Positions 8,097-17,313 are shown, numbered from the stretch's first letter. The stretch is 64,000 nt of DNA from Neolewinella maritima (GCF_923081025.1 NZ_CAKLPZ010000003.1:248001-312000); one strand, 5' to 3'. The notes: generated by a model not told the origin, from the sequence alone. Program-made: numbers and translations.

Positions 8097-9419
8097 ATGC
8101 GATCTTACCTACTCTTCATTAGTCTCCTGCTACTCGGCGGACTGGCCGCGCAGGAAACCGCTACCTCCGCAGCCTACTCCCTGGAGGATGCGGTGAACTT
8201 CGCCGTGCTCAACTCCAATACGATCCGCAATGCCCGGGTCGATATCCTGGATGCGGAGCAGAACGTACGCGAGCGCCTCAGTACCGGTCTGCCGCAGTTC
8301 AACGCCAGCCTCGACTTCACCCACTACCTCAAGGTGCCCGTGCTGCCCCTACCCGAGGCCTTCGCCATGGGTGATCCCGACGCACCCACCTCGATCGCCT
8401 TTCAGCTCAAAAACAGTTTCACCAGCGGGGTGAGCGTGAGCAGTATGCTCTTCGACGGATCCTTCTTCGTAGGTCTGCGCGCGGCCAAGGCCAGCCGCAG
8501 CTACTTCAACCTCCAACTCGAGGATGCCCAGCGGCAGATCCGCAGCCAGGTGACGCAGAGCTACTTCCCGGTGCTGCTGCTGTCCACCAACATGCAGATC
8601 CTGGACCGCAACATCAGCAACCTGGAGAGCCTGCTGCGCGAAACCGAAGCCCAGTACGAGGCCGGCTTCGTCGAACAGCTCGACGTAGACCGTCTACAAC
8701 TCAGTATCCGTAACCTGCGCGCTAACCGGGCGGAGGTGGAGCAGCAGCGCGAGAATGCCCTGCGCGCGCTCAAGTTCACGCTCAACTTCCCGGAGGGGGA
8801 GGAGCTACGGGTTGCCGACGACCTGGATCAGCTCGAGATCGAAGTGGAAACCGCCGCCCTCACCGCCGATATTCCCTACCAACAGCGCAGCGAACTCAAG
8901 CTACTGGACGAAGCCCTGGTGCTCCAGGACCTCAATATCGACCTGCAGCGCGCCGCCTACCTGCCCCGGCTGGACGCCACCGCCGCCGCCCAGTACCAGT
9001 ACCAGGGAGATAACCTGAGCGACGGCTTTTGGGCACCTACCGTGCTGGTGGGTATCTCCGCCTTCATCCCCATCTACGACTTCGGTGGCCGCAGCGCCCG
9101 CCTGGAACGCGCCCGTCTGGCCAAGGAAAAGGTGATCAACCAGCGCGACGACCTGCGACGCAGCATTGCCCTGGAAGTACTCAACGCCCGCGGCACCTTT
9201 AATACCGCCCGGGCACGACTCAACTCCACCAAGGAAAACCTCGACCTGGCCCAGCGCATCTACGACGTCACCCAGATCAAGTATAAGGAGGGGGTAGGCA
9301 GCAGCATCGAGACCGTACAGGCCGAGCAGCAGCTCTACGATGCCCAGGCCAACTACCTGAATGCCCTCTACGATACCCTCGTCGCCAAAGAAAATCTCTA
9401 CCTCGCCCTCGGCCGCTAG
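8097..9419 (+). CDS. TolC family outer-membrane efflux protein
   Basis: A 440-residue outer-membrane factor that forms the exit duct of a tripartite efflux pump. A signal peptide (LLLLGGLAAQ) is followed by YSLEDAVNFAVLNSNTIRNARVDI, the start of the first OEP repeat, and a second repeat beginning near residue 250. Long amphipathic helices with heptad-like spacing and the SNLESLLRETEAQYEAGFV and RIYDVTQIKYKEGVGS motifs match the two coiled-coil hairpins. The ATG at 8097 opens directly on the signal peptide. It sits between the tetR gene and the adaptor gene, 31 bp before the latter. Confidence 0.92.
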   Translation: MRSYLLFISLLLLGGLAAQETATSAAYSLEDAVNFAVLNSNTIRNARVDILDAEQNVRERLSTGLPQFNASLDFTHYLKVPVLPLPEAFAMGDPDAPTSIAFQLKNSFTSGVSVSSMLFDGSFFVGLRAAKASRSYFNLQLEDAQRQIRSQVTQSYFPVLLLSTNMQILDRNISNLESLLRETEAQYEAGFVEQLDVDRLQLSIRNLRANRAEVEQQRENALRALKFTLNFPEGEELRVADDLDQLEIEVETAALTADIPYQQRSELKLLDEALVLQDLNIDLQRAAYLPRLDATAAAQYQYQGDNLSDGFWAPTVLVGISAFIPIYDFGGRSARLERARLAKEKVINQRDDLRRSIALEVLNARGTFNTARARLNSTKENLDLAQRIYDVTQIKYKEGVGSSIETVQAEQQLYDAQANYLNALYDTLVAKENLYLALGR

Positions 9420-9450
9420 GCTACATCCCTCACGCTCTATGTCCGTACCG

Positions 9451-10617
9451 ATGAAAACTATCCTACCCCTCAGTCTGCTCTTCCTATTCCTCAGCACCTG
9501 CGGCCCCGCCCCGGAGGACACTGTACCGGAAACCACGGAGGAGATCCAACAGGCCCTGAAGGACCGCCGCGCGCAAGTCCGTACCCTCACCCAGGAGGTG
9601 GAAGAACTGGAACTCAAACTGGCGGAAATAGACCCCACCTACGCCCCCAACTCAACCCTGGTGGCTTACGAGACCGTCCAGCCCAGCAGCTTCAGCAACT
9701 ATGCCGAGGTACAGGCCACGGTGCGCGCCTCGGAGACCGCCATGGCCACGCCGGAGATACCCGGTCGGATCCTGCGCATGAACTTCGAGGAGGGCGATGC
9801 GATCCGCAAGGGGCAGTTGGTGGCCGTACTGGACGTAGAGGGCACCGAGACCCAGCGCGCCGAACTGGAAACGGCCGCCTCCCTGGCCAAGACCGTCTAC
9901 GAGCGGCAGGAAAAACTCTGGGAGCAAAACATCGGCTCCGAGATCCAGTACCTGCAAGCTAAGAACAACTACGACCGGATCCAGCAGCAGCTCAAGTCGG
10001 TCGACGTGCAGACCAATAAGCGCAATGTCTACGCCCCCCTGAGCGGTACAGTCGACCGGGTCATGCAACGCACCGGCGAGGCCACCATGCCCGGCGCGCC
10101 GATCCTTTCGATCATCAGCACCGACGACCTGGACGTGGTAGCCGATGCACCCGAAGACCTGCTCACCAAGGTGCAACTACGGCAGCGGGTGCGGGTGCGG
10201 GTGCCGGCCCTAGACCTGGAATTTGAAGCCCCCATCAGTCGTATCGGACGTACGGTAGACCCCGCTAACCGCACCTTCGAGGTGGAGATCGACGTGCCGC
10301 GGCAGTACACCAAGCAGCTCAAGGCCAATCTGCTGGCCGAAGTGGAAGTGCTCGACTTCAGCGGTGAAGACATGCTTATCGTAGGCCAGGACCAGATCCA
10401 GCAGGAGATCGACGGGCGCCGCTTCGTGTACACCGTCGCGGAAGGGGAGCGCGGACCGGTAGCCCGCAAGACCTACATCGAGACCGGCCAGAGCTACGAC
10501 AATAAGGCCGTGGTGGCGTCCGGACTAGTGGCCGGTGACCGCCTCATCACCAATGGCTCGCGCGGACTCACGGACGGCCAACCCATCTCACTGAGCAAAC
10601 CCATCACTAATGGATAA
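9451..10617 (+). CDS. RND efflux periplasmic adaptor (HlyD/AcrA family), lipoprotein
   Basis: A 388-residue membrane-fusion protein that links the RND pump with TolC. It has a lipoprotein signal with the lipobox LSTC (Cys18), a coiled-coil stretch with DRRAQVRTLTQEVEELELKLAEI and the biotinyl-lipoyl half-motifs MATPEIPGRILRMNFEEGDAIRKGQLVAVLD and NVYAPLSGTVDRVMQRTGEA. The beta-barrel and membrane-proximal domains follow. ATG codons at 9439 and 9451 are possible; 9451 starts exactly on the signal peptide. Its end overlaps the pump gene by 8 bp, so the two are translated together. Confidence 0.92.
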   Translation: MKTILPLSLLFLFLSTCGPAPEDTVPETTEEIQQALKDRRAQVRTLTQEVEELELKLAEIDPTYAPNSTLVAYETVQPSSFSNYAEVQATVRASETAMATPEIPGRILRMNFEEGDAIRKGQLVAVLDVEGTETQRAELETAASLAKTVYERQEKLWEQNIGSEIQYLQAKNNYDRIQQQLKSVDVQTNKRNVYAPLSGTVDRVMQRTGEATMPGAPILSIISTDDLDVVADAPEDLLTKVQLRQRVRVRVPALDLEFEAPISRIGRTVDPANRTFEVEIDVPRQYTKQLKANLLAEVEVLDFSGEDMLIVGQDQIQQEIDGRRFVYTVAEGERGPVARKTYIETGQSYDNKAVVASGLVAGDRLITNGSRGLTDGQPISLSKPITNG

Positions 10618-13600
10618 TCCCAATCAGAGCAAGCGGACGTTTTCGCTGACCAACCTGGCGGTCGATAACGCCACCAGTGTGTTCCTGCTGACCATCATGG
10701 TCTTCATTTTCGGTCTGTACGCCTACGACCAGGTGCCGAAGGAGCAGTTTCCGGAAGTGAAGTTCCCGCAGGTGTTCGTCAATACGCCCTACTTCGGTAA
10801 CTCGGCGGCGGACATCGAGAGCCTCGTTACCCGGCCCCTGGAAAAGGAGCTGCAGGGCGTGGATGGGCTCAAGAAGATCACCTCGACTAGTATCCAGGAC
10901 TTCTCGGTCATCACCGTAGAGTTCAACGCCGACGAGGATATTGACGAGGCCACTCGCCGCGTCAAGGATGCCATCGACCTGGCTAAGCCAGAGCTGCCCT
11001 CCGACCTCGATACCGACCCCACCGTGCTGGAAATCAGTGCCTCCGATTTTCCGATCGTGACGATCAACATGAGCGGAGATTTCTCGCCCGACGACCTGCG
11101 CCGCTACGGTGAACTGATGGAGGAGGAGATCGAAGACATCAAGGGCGTCAACGATGTACAGCTTAAGGGCGTGCAGGACCGCGAGATCGAGATCGCCGTA
11201 GACGTGCGCAAGATGGAGAGTCTGGAGATCAGCTTCAACGATATCGAAAACGCGATCGGGAGCGAGAACCTGACGCTGTCTGGCGGAGAGATCGTCAACA
11301 ATAACGTACGGCGGGCTATCCGCGTGGTCGGAGAGTTTGCGGACGCCAAGGAACTGTCCAACACCATCATCAAGAACGAGAACCAGCGCCTGGTCTACCT
11401 CAGGGACGTAGCTACCGTAGCGTTCGGCTACCAGGATCCCGTAAGCATAGCCCGGGCTAATGCCCTGCCGGTGGTTAGCCTCGACGTGATCAAAAAATCG
11501 GGGGAGAACCTGCTGACCACTTCCGACGAGATCCAGGAAGTAGTGACCCGCGTGAAGGAAAGGCTACCCGCCGAGTTGGAGGTGACCTTCTTTAACGATC
11601 AGTCGGTCAATACGCGCGATCAGGTGGATAACCTGGAGAACAGCATCATTTCCGGTGTGATCCTGGTGGTGCTGGTGTTGCTATTCTTTTTGGGTCTGCG
11701 TAATGCGCTGTTTGTGGGTATTGCCATTCCCCTGTCCATGCTCATGGGTATCCTCTGGATCTGGCTAAGTGGAGTGACGCTAAATATCGTCGTGCTCTTC
11801 GCCCTCATTCTGGCGCTGGGTCTGTTGGTGGATAACGGCATCGTGATCGTCGAGAACATCTACCGCTACATGCAGCTCGGCCGGCGGTCGGACAATGCGG
11901 CCAAGTTCGGTGCCGGTGAGGTGGCCTGGCCCATCATTGCCTCGACGGCTACTACGCTGGCTGCCTTTAGTCCGCTCGCCGTTTGGCCGGGTATCGTGGG
12001 GGAGTTCATGAAATACTTCCCGATCACGCTGATCTTGGTACTGGGCTCCTCGCTCATCGTGGCCTTAGTGATCAACCCCGTGCTGGCGGCCAGCTTGATG
12101 AAGGTCGACGAACGCGCCGCTACGAAGGCGGAACGTAAGCGCCGGGCGCGCAACGTGCTCATCACCGCCGCCGTCATGATGACCATCGGCGTGATCGGTC
12201 TGATCGCCGGGGTGCAGTGGCTATTTAACCTGATGGTGATCGCTACGATCGTCAGCGTACTGTACTTCTTTGCGCTGCGGCCGGTGTCGTTCATCTTTCA
12301 GGACCGCTTCCTGCCCTGGCTGGAGACCAAGTACAAGGGACTCATCGATACCTCCCTGCGCTGGGGCAAAACTGTTCTGGCGGGTACGTTCGGCCTGCTG
12401 ATCCTGTCGTTCATTCTTACGGCGGTCAGTCCGCCCACGATCGAGTTCTTCCCTACGGCCGACCCACTGTACGTCAATACCTTCATCGAGCTTCCCCTCG
12501 GCTCCGACATCCAGGCTACTAACGAGGTATCCAAGGAGATCGAGCAGCGGGTGCTCAACCTGCTGAAGCCCTACGAGAACGTCGTAGAATCCGTACTCAC
12601 GCAGATCGGAGAGAATACCTCCGACCCCAACACACCCCCCGAGCCCGGCGTGACGCCGAACAAAGCGCGGATCACGATCAGCTTCGTCCCCTTCCGGGAA
12701 CGCGGTGAGGTGAGTACCGCCATGCTGATGGAGCAGATCCGGGAAACCGTACAGGGTATACCGGGTACCAAGATCACCGTAGACCAGAACGCAAGCGGTC
12801 CGCCAACGGGTAAGGCCATCAACCTGGAGATCTCTGGAGAGGACCTGAACAAGCTGGTCCCCCTCGGTGATGACGTGATCAACTACATCAACGCACAGGG
12901 TATCCCCGGTATCGAAGAACTGTCTTCCGACGTCAAACTCGGTAAGCCCGAGCTACTCGTCAAGGTCAACCGCGAGGTGGCCCGCCGCTACGGCCTGTCG
13001 ACCTTCCAGATCGCCAATGCGCTGCGCACTTCGGTGTACGGCCGCGAGGTGAGTCAGTATAAACTGGGGGAGGACGAGTACCCGATCTACATCCGCCTAA
13101 AGGAGGAAGACCGCAACAACGTCTCCCGCCTGCTGGCCCAGCGGATCACCTTCCGGGACCCCTCCAACGGCCGCATCACGCAGGTGCCCATCAGTACGGT
13201 GGCCGAGGTGGATTATTCCTCCACCTACTCCAGTATCAAGCGTAAAGACCTGGACCGGGTCATCACCATCAGCTCCAACGTCACGGAGGGGTATACCGGC
13301 AACGACGTCGTACCCCAGATCGCGGAGGCTATGGAGGGCTATAAGTTGCCGGCGAGCTTCTCCTACGAGTTTACCGGTGAGCAGCAACAGCAGCAGGAGG
13401 ACCTTGGCTTCCTCCTTGGCGCTTTCGTCTTCGCCCTGTTCCTGATCTTCATCATCATCGTGGCGCAGTTCAATAGTATCAGTTCGCCCTTCATTATCCT
13501 CACTTCGGTGGTGCTGTCCCTGATCGGCGTACTGCTGGGGTACTTCTTCTTCGGAGGTACGCTATCGATCGTCTTCACGGGCGTAGGTATCATTTCACTG

Positions 13601-14068
13601 GCCGGGGTGGTGGTCAACAACGCCATCGTACTCATCGACTACACCACGCTGCTCATGCGCGAGCGGGTCGAGGAGCAGGGACTGGAGAAGATCTCCGACC
13701 TGGACCTGGCCGACATTCGCGGCGCTATCGTCGATGGGGGGTCTACCCGTCTGCGCCCCGTACTCCTTACTGCTATCACTACCGTACTGGGCCTTATCCC
13801 GCTGGCTATCGGCTTCAACTTCGACTTCTTCAGCTTCGTAGCGAGTTGGGATGGCCGCTACTTCCTGGGGGGTGACAATACCGCGATCTGGGGGCCCATG
13901 GCCTGGACGATCATTTACGGTATGATCTTCGCTACCTTCCTTACGCTGGTCGTCGTACCGGTGATGATGTGGCTGCTCTACCGGGGTCGTCGCGGCATCC
14001 GCACTCAGTTGGCCCGCTTCAGCCACGAGGAGTCTGAGGAGGAAGTCTACGAGATCGAAACCACTTAG
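10610..14068 (+). CDS. RND-family efflux pump, inner-membrane transporter (AcrB/MexF-like)
   Basis: A 1152-residue proton-driven pump with two copies of the 6-TM plus periplasmic-loop unit. Seen are the N-terminal TM1, the porter loop with TRPLEKELQGVDGLKKITS, the TM4 motif GLLVDNGIVIVENIYR that holds one of the two proton-relay Asp residues (the second is Asn here), and the TM10 region GVVVNNAIVLIDY in place of the usual Lys site. An insert around residues 500-550 adds extra hydrophobic segments. A large loop is acidic at the C-terminus. The last gene of the tetR operon; substrates cannot be read from sequence, but hydrophobic drugs, bile-like compounds or solvents are usual. Confidence 0.93.
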   Translation: MDNPNQSKRTFSLTNLAVDNATSVFLLTIMVFIFGLYAYDQVPKEQFPEVKFPQVFVNTPYFGNSAADIESLVTRPLEKELQGVDGLKKITSTSIQDFSVITVEFNADEDIDEATRRVKDAIDLAKPELPSDLDTDPTVLEISASDFPIVTINMSGDFSPDDLRRYGELMEEEIEDIKGVNDVQLKGVQDREIEIAVDVRKMESLEISFNDIENAIGSENLTLSGGEIVNNNVRRAIRVVGEFADAKELSNTIIKNENQRLVYLRDVATVAFGYQDPVSIARANALPVVSLDVIKKSGENLLTTSDEIQEVVTRVKERLPAELEVTFFNDQSVNTRDQVDNLENSIISGVILVVLVLLFFLGLRNALFVGIAIPLSMLMGILWIWLSGVTLNIVVLFALILALGLLVDNGIVIVENIYRYMQLGRRSDNAAKFGAGEVAWPIIASTATTLAAFSPLAVWPGIVGEFMKYFPITLILVLGSSLIVALVINPVLAASLMKVDERAATKAERKRRARNVLITAAVMMTIGVIGLIAGVQWLFNLMVIATIVSVLYFFALRPVSFIFQDRFLPWLETKYKGLIDTSLRWGKTVLAGTFGLLILSFILTAVSPPTIEFFPTADPLYVNTFIELPLGSDIQATNEVSKEIEQRVLNLLKPYENVVESVLTQIGENTSDPNTPPEPGVTPNKARITISFVPFRERGEVSTAMLMEQIRETVQGIPGTKITVDQNASGPPTGKAINLEISGEDLNKLVPLGDDVINYINAQGIPGIEELSSDVKLGKPELLVKVNREVARRYGLSTFQIANALRTSVYGREVSQYKLGEDEYPIYIRLKEEDRNNVSRLLAQRITFRDPSNGRITQVPISTVAEVDYSSTYSSIKRKDLDRVITISSNVTEGYTGNDVVPQIAEAMEGYKLPASFSYEFTGEQQQQQEDLGFLLGAFVFALFLIFIIIVAQFNSISSPFIILTSVVLSLIGVLLGYFFFGGTLSIVFTGVGIISLAGVVVNNAIVLIDYTTLLMRERVEEQGLEKISDLDLADIRGAIVDGGSTRLRPVLLTAITTVLGLIPLAIGFNFDFFSFVASWDGRYFLGGDNTAIWGPMAWTIIYGMIFATFLTLVVVPVMMWLLYRGRRGIRTQLARFSHEESEEEVYEIETT

Positions 14069-14069
14069 G

Positions 14070-14116
14070 CCGGTCGTCGGCCGAGCCTTACGCAGTCTGG
14101 CTCGTCCGCCGACCGG
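14070..14116 (-). other. Bulged hairpin element with conserved loop, copy 1
   Basis: Read on the minus strand this folds as GTCGGC, bulge GGA, CGAGCC, an 11-base loop AGACTGCGTAA, then GGCTCG and GCCGAC: a 12-bp stem with a 3-base bulge. A second copy at 41108-41154 on the plus strand keeps the bulge and loop while its loop-closing pair changes from C-G to T-A, so pairing is maintained. It lies between the efflux operon and ruvX. Role unknown; it could be an RNA element or a protein-binding site. Confidence 0.6.
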
Positions 14117-14156
14117 TTCAACCCGAACCTCGGCCGACGAGGAGAAATTTATCTTT

Positions 14157-14567
14157 ATGCGCATCCTAGCCATAGACTACGGGACCAAAAAGTGCGGACT
14201 AGCCGTCACCGATCCCCTACAGCTCATCGCTACCGGTCTGGACACCGTACCGACCGGTAAACTCTGGGACTGGCTGGCTGATTATCTGGCACGCGAAGCA
14301 GTCAGCGATCTGGTGGTTGGCGAATCGCTCACCGCATCGGGAGAAGCTAACCCCGTACAGGGCGCCATCGTAGGCTTCGAGCGTAAGTTTGCCAAGCTGT
14401 ATCCGGAGATCGCGCTGCACCGGCAGGAGGAGTATCGCACCAGCGTCCGCGCCCGGGAGTCGATGCTGGCCATGGGCATGAAGAAGAAGCAGCGGCGCGA
14501 CAAGACGCAGGTAGACCGTATCGCGGCAGCGCTGCTGCTGCAGGACTATTTGGAAGAAAGGCGGTAA
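14157..14567 (+). CDS. ruvX: Holliday junction resolvase RuvX / pre-16S rRNA nuclease YqgF
   Basis: A 136-residue RNase H-fold nuclease. The family's first acidic motif is ILAIDYGTKKCGLAVTDP, the second is LVVGESLT and the last is DRIAAALLLQDYL, whose Asp completes the metal site. Homologues finish 16S rRNA 5' ends and have been proposed to resolve Holliday junctions. The length is normal for the family. The TATCTTTA just before the ATG resembles the -7 promoter box and would leave almost no leader. The following def gene starts 38 bp later on the same strand, so the two are probably cotranscribed. Confidence 0.9.
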   Translation: MRILAIDYGTKKCGLAVTDPLQLIATGLDTVPTGKLWDWLADYLAREAVSDLVVGESLTASGEANPVQGAIVGFERKFAKLYPEIALHRQEEYRTSVRARESMLAMGMKKKQRRDKTQVDRIAAALLLQDYLEERR

Positions 14568-14605
14568 CCTTGTCTCTTCGAACGTGCACCCCCAACTAAG
14601 CCCTA

Positions 14606-15160
14606 ATGATTCTACCGATTTACGCCTACGGTCAGCCCGTGCTGAAGAAAGTGGCCGAGCCCATTGCCGCCGACTATCCCGATCTGGCGCAGTTTATCGC
14701 TGACATGTGGGAGACCATGGAGGAGGCCAATGGGGTAGGTCTGGCCGCGCCGCAGGTGGGCCGCAGCATCCGGCTGTTCGTGGTCGATAGCGGCCCCATG
14801 CAGGACGAGGGCAAGGAGGGCGAGGGCATCCGTCAGGTATTCATCAACGCCGAGATCATCGAGGAGGCCGGTGCCGACTGCAGCTACGCCGAGGGCTGCC
14901 TCAGCATCCCCGACATCACCGGCGACGTGGTACGCCCCGAGCAGGTCACCATCGAGTACGAAGACGAGCACTTCGTGACCCACACCTCCACTTTTACTGG
15001 CATGAACGCCCGCGTGGTGCAGCACGAGTACGACCATATCGAGGGTATTCTGTTCACCGAGCACCTCAAGCCCCTGAAGAAACGGCTGGTCAAGCGCAAG
15101 CTGGAGAAGATCCGTAGGGGGGATATTGAGCTGAAGTATCGGATGAAGTTTGTTAGATAG
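14606..15160 (+). CDS. def: Peptide deformylase
   Basis: A 184-residue metalloenzyme that removes formyl groups from new protein N-termini. All three family motifs are present: GVGLAAPQVG (residues 43-52), EGCLSIP with the metal ligand Cys98, and HEYDHIEG with ligands His140 and His144 and catalytic Glu141. The length is normal. The stop codon TAG (15158-15160) is the first TAG of a GTAGAC hairpin array, so the gene ends exactly where the repeat starts. Confidence 0.96.
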   Translation: MILPIYAYGQPVLKKVAEPIAADYPDLAQFIADMWETMEEANGVGLAAPQVGRSIRLFVVDSGPMQDEGKEGEGIRQVFINAEIIEEAGADCSYAEGCLSIPDITGDVVRPEQVTIEYEDEHFVTHTSTFTGMNARVVQHEYDHIEGILFTEHLKPLKKRLVKRKLEKIRRGDIELKYRMKFVR

Positions 15161-15245
15161 ACCTGCTGTCGCAGGGAGTAGACCTGCTGTCGCAGGGTAG
15201 ACCGCTCGCTGGCGCGTGCGAGGGCAGACCGCTACGCGGGTAGAC
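15158..15245. repeat. GTAGAC-separated GC hairpin array 1
   Basis: TAGAC units precede short hairpins: two identical CCTGCTGTCGCAGG copies, an arm-loop-arm built around CGCTCG...CGAGG, and CCGCTACGCGG. The array lies between convergent def and the four-helix-bundle gene and donates the def stop codon. Confidence 0.65.
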
Positions 15246-15269
15246 GGGGGGGGGAAGAGTGCGGGCGAC

Positions 15270-15650
15270 TTAGTTGGTGTTGTTCCAGTTTTTATAGCGC
15301 TGCCAGTTATTCTGCATGTGGGTCAGTAGCTTGCCTACTTCTTCGGACTGCTGTCTCCAATTGGTGTAGTCTTCTTTGCTGATGTAGGCGGCTTCAAGGG
15401 CAAAGTCCAGCCAGACTTGCGTCTCGAAGTTTTCGGACACTACAATAGCGAGCTTAGACTGATAATGTTTCTGGTACTGCCTCACCCCATACACCTCCGC
15501 CAAGTTGGCGCATACAGAGCGGGACGAACGACGAATTTGATCGATGAATGCGTACTCATTTCGGGGAAACTGTAGGGTAGCCTTTCGTAGCTGACTAGCT
15601 AATTGAAATCCCTTGCGGTAAGCAGCCAGTTTGCGGAAGTCGGAGGCCAT
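15270..15650 (-). CDS. Four helix bundle protein (S23-type)
   Basis: A 126-residue all-helical protein with the pattern FRKLAAYRKGFQLASQLRKAT, FPRNEYAFIDQIRRSSRSVCANLAEVYG and the C-terminal helices with KEDYTNWRQQSEEVGKLLTHM. This is the four-helix-bundle family first noticed in 23S rRNA intervening sequences and found scattered in Bacteroidota; its function is not established. The base composition is a little more AT-rich than its neighbours, fitting a mobile or recently gained gene. It is flanked on both sides by GTAGAC hairpin arrays, and a perfect TAnnTTTG box lies 18 nt before the ATG. Confidence 0.85.
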   Translation of the reverse strand: MASDFRKLAAYRKGFQLASQLRKATLQFPRNEYAFIDQIRRSSRSVCANLAEVYGVRQYQKHYQSKLAIVVSENFETQVWLDFALEAAYISKEDYTNWRQQSEEVGKLLTHMQNNWQRYKNWNNTN

Positions 15651-15667
15651 GTACTTTCTATTTGCAG

Positions 15668-15675
15668 CAAACCTA
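15668..15675 (-). promoter_or_regulatory. -7 promoter box of the four-helix-bundle gene
   Basis: The minus strand reads TAGGTTTG, a perfect match to the Bacteroidota -7 consensus TAnnTTTG, 18 nt before the ATG. No convincing -33 TTG is seen at the right distance. Confidence 0.4.
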
Positions 15676-15739
15676 TGTCAAGCTCCAGCTGGGTACCCGA
15701 TCGTATACGTAAATAGTCGATTATATACGCTTACTATCG

Positions 15740-15821
15740 CCTGCCGTCTACTCCGCTTCAGCGGTCTACGTCCGCACGCGCCAGCGCGGACTCTACCCCA
15801 CGACAGTGGGTCTAATCCCCC
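15740..15821. repeat. GTAGAC-separated GC hairpin array 2
   Basis: In the orientation opposite to array 1 (TCTAC separators): CCGCTTCAGCGG, GTCCGC...GCGGAC and CCCACGACAGTGGG are three hairpins of 5-6 bp stems. It ends just before the stop of the RNase H gene. Confidence 0.6.
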
Positions 15822-16475
15822 CTATTTCCGCCCAAAATCAGCAGGTATCTCCCCCCACACCTTAGTCTTCCACTTGAGGATCGGGTTGGTGACGGTGTTT
15901 TCCTTGAGCCAGGCTTCGGCCTTTTCGATGGTCTGGTAGAGGAGCTCGGTCTTGGCATTGCGGACCAGGGTGGTCTTGCACTTGCCCTTTTTGATCCAGC
16001 CCATAGCGATCTTGGAGTCGGTATAGATTGGCAGGTCGGGCTGCTCCTGCTTCTGGAGGAAGGCCAGCGCGTGGACCAGGGCCAAAAATTCGCCGATGTT
16101 GTTGGTGCCCAGGGGGAAGGCCTGGTGGAAGATCTGCCGCTTGCCCACAGTGGTCACGCCCTGGTACTCCATCTTTCCGGGGTTGCCGGAGCAGGCGGCG
16201 TCTACGCTGATGCTCTTACCGATGATCGTTTCCGAGCTAGGCACGGCGGAAGGGCGCGTACGCGGGTGCGATGACTTGGAAGCTTTAGTCCCCAGGCTCT
16301 GCTTGAGGTAGCTGCCGAATCCCCTGCGGAAGGCGGCTTCGGCCTGGGCGCGATCGGGAAAGGACTTGTACTTTGCCCCCTTATAGCCGTCGATCTGCTG
16401 CTTGGCGGTAGGCCAGGCGGTGTAGACGCCCGGTACGTGGCCCATCCAGACGACGTAGTATTTCTTTTTCGCCAT
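15822..16475 (-). CDS. Ribonuclease H with N-terminal viroplasmin domain
   Basis: A 217-residue protein that would cut the RNA strand of RNA-DNA hybrids. Residues 1-50 (KYYVVWMGHVPGVYTAWPTAK) are the viroplasmin/RNase HI N-terminal hybrid-binding domain. The catalytic domain has the acidic residues in VDAACSGNPG, NNIGEFLALVHAL, YTDSKIAMGWI and the final ADFGRK. Between the domains is a basic linker SKSSHPRTRPSAVPSS. Part of that linker is a copy of the 20-bp dispersed GC element. I chose the ATG at 16475 because upstream codons lack domain sequence. A TAnnTTCG box (TACCTTCG) lies five bases before it. Confidence 0.9.
   Translation of the reverse strand: MAKKKYYVVWMGHVPGVYTAWPTAKQQIDGYKGAKYKSFPDRAQAEAAFRRGFGSYLKQSLGTKASKSSHPRTRPSAVPSSETIIGKSISVDAACSGNPGKMEYQGVTTVGKRQIFHQAFPLGTNNIGEFLALVHALAFLQKQEQPDLPIYTDSKIAMGWIKKGKCKTTLVRNAKTELLYQTIEKAEAWLKENTVTNPILKWKTKVWGEIPADFGRK
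16252..16271 (-). repeat. 20-bp GC-rich element inside the RNase H interdomain linker
   Basis: GGGCGCGTACGCGGGTGCGA matches the intergenic copies at 15 of 15 shared positions. It is in frame and encodes the linker residues SHPRTRP, between the viroplasmin and catalytic domains. Confidence 0.6.
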
Positions 16476-16518
16476 AGCCACGAAGGTAGCACCCCGCCCC
16501 AAGCCCCTCCCCCCCGAT

Positions 16519-17313
16519 ATGTACATCGATACCCATACCCACCTCTATAGCAGCAAATTTGACGGCGACCGGCCGGCGATGCTCGCACGCGCGCGGCAAG
16601 CCGGCGTAGACCTAGCCCTGCTACCCGCCATCGACCGGAGTACGCACGCCGCCATGCTGGACCTAGAGCGTGCACAGCCGGAGTTCTGCCACGCGATGAT
16701 CGGGCTGCACCCCGTGAGCGTAAAGGAGGACTACGAGGAGGAGCTGGCCGAGGTGCACCGCTATCTGCAACTGCCCCGCAAGTGGGTGGCCATCGGGGAG
16801 ATTGGTATGGACCTGCACTGGGATACCACCTACCGGCCGCAGCAGGAAGATGCCTTTGTCCGGCAGTGCGGCTGGGCGGTGGAATACGACCTGCCGATCA
16901 GTATTCACGCCCGTATGGCGATCGATGAGTTACTGGATTTGCTGGAGGGGATGTCAGGCGCGCACCCCCGGGGGGTGTTCCACTGCTTTACGGGAGACGT
17001 AGGGCAGGCGGACCGGGCCATTGCGCTGGGTTTTGCGCTCGGAATCGGTGGGGTAGCGACCTTTAAAAACGGTGGATTGGAGGGGGTGCTGCGGCACGTA
17101 CCGAAAAATGCCGTGCTACTTGAGACGGATGCGCCCTATCTTGCACCAACACCGTACCGGGGAAAGCGCAATGAGACGGCCTATCTCCCATTGGTAGCCG
17201 AAAAGATTGCGGCGGTCTGGGGAATTGAATTATCGGACGTTGGGCGCATCACCACGCAGAACGCACGGCAACTGTTTGACCTTGACCGCTTTGCGGAAAA
17301 TAGCGTAGCTTAA
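16519..17313 (+). CDS. TatD family metal-dependent DNase
   Basis: A 264-residue TIM-barrel hydrolase. The family markers are visible in order: YIDTHTHLYSSKFDGDR with the first two metal-binding His residues, IGLHPVSV, AIGEIGMDLHWDTTY with the metal-bridging Glu, SIHARMAIDELL, VFHCFTGD and LLETDAPYLAPTPYRGKRNE with the catalytic Asp. TatD enzymes are 3'-5' exonucleases or endonucleases working in DNA repair and RNA quality control. It is divergent from the RNase H gene, with 43 bp between starts. Confidence 0.92.
   Translation: MYIDTHTHLYSSKFDGDRPAMLARARQAGVDLALLPAIDRSTHAAMLDLERAQPEFCHAMIGLHPVSVKEDYEEELAEVHRYLQLPRKWVAIGEIGMDLHWDTTYRPQQEDAFVRQCGWAVEYDLPISIHARMAIDELLDLLEGMSGAHPRGVFHCFTGDVGQADRAIALGFALGIGGVATFKNGGLEGVLRHVPKNAVLLETDAPYLAPTPYRGKRNETAYLPLVAEKIAAVWGIELSDVGRITTQNARQLFDLDRFAENSVA

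Noticed and set aside
10184..10207. Another copy of the 20-bp GC element in the efflux adaptor gene
   Set aside because: The GGGTGCGGGTGCGGG run shares only part of the pattern and encodes a conserved RVRVRVP strand.
15270..15650. An rRNA-associated origin for the four-helix-bundle gene
   Set aside because: Relatives occur in 23S rRNA inserts, but no rRNA sequence is present here.
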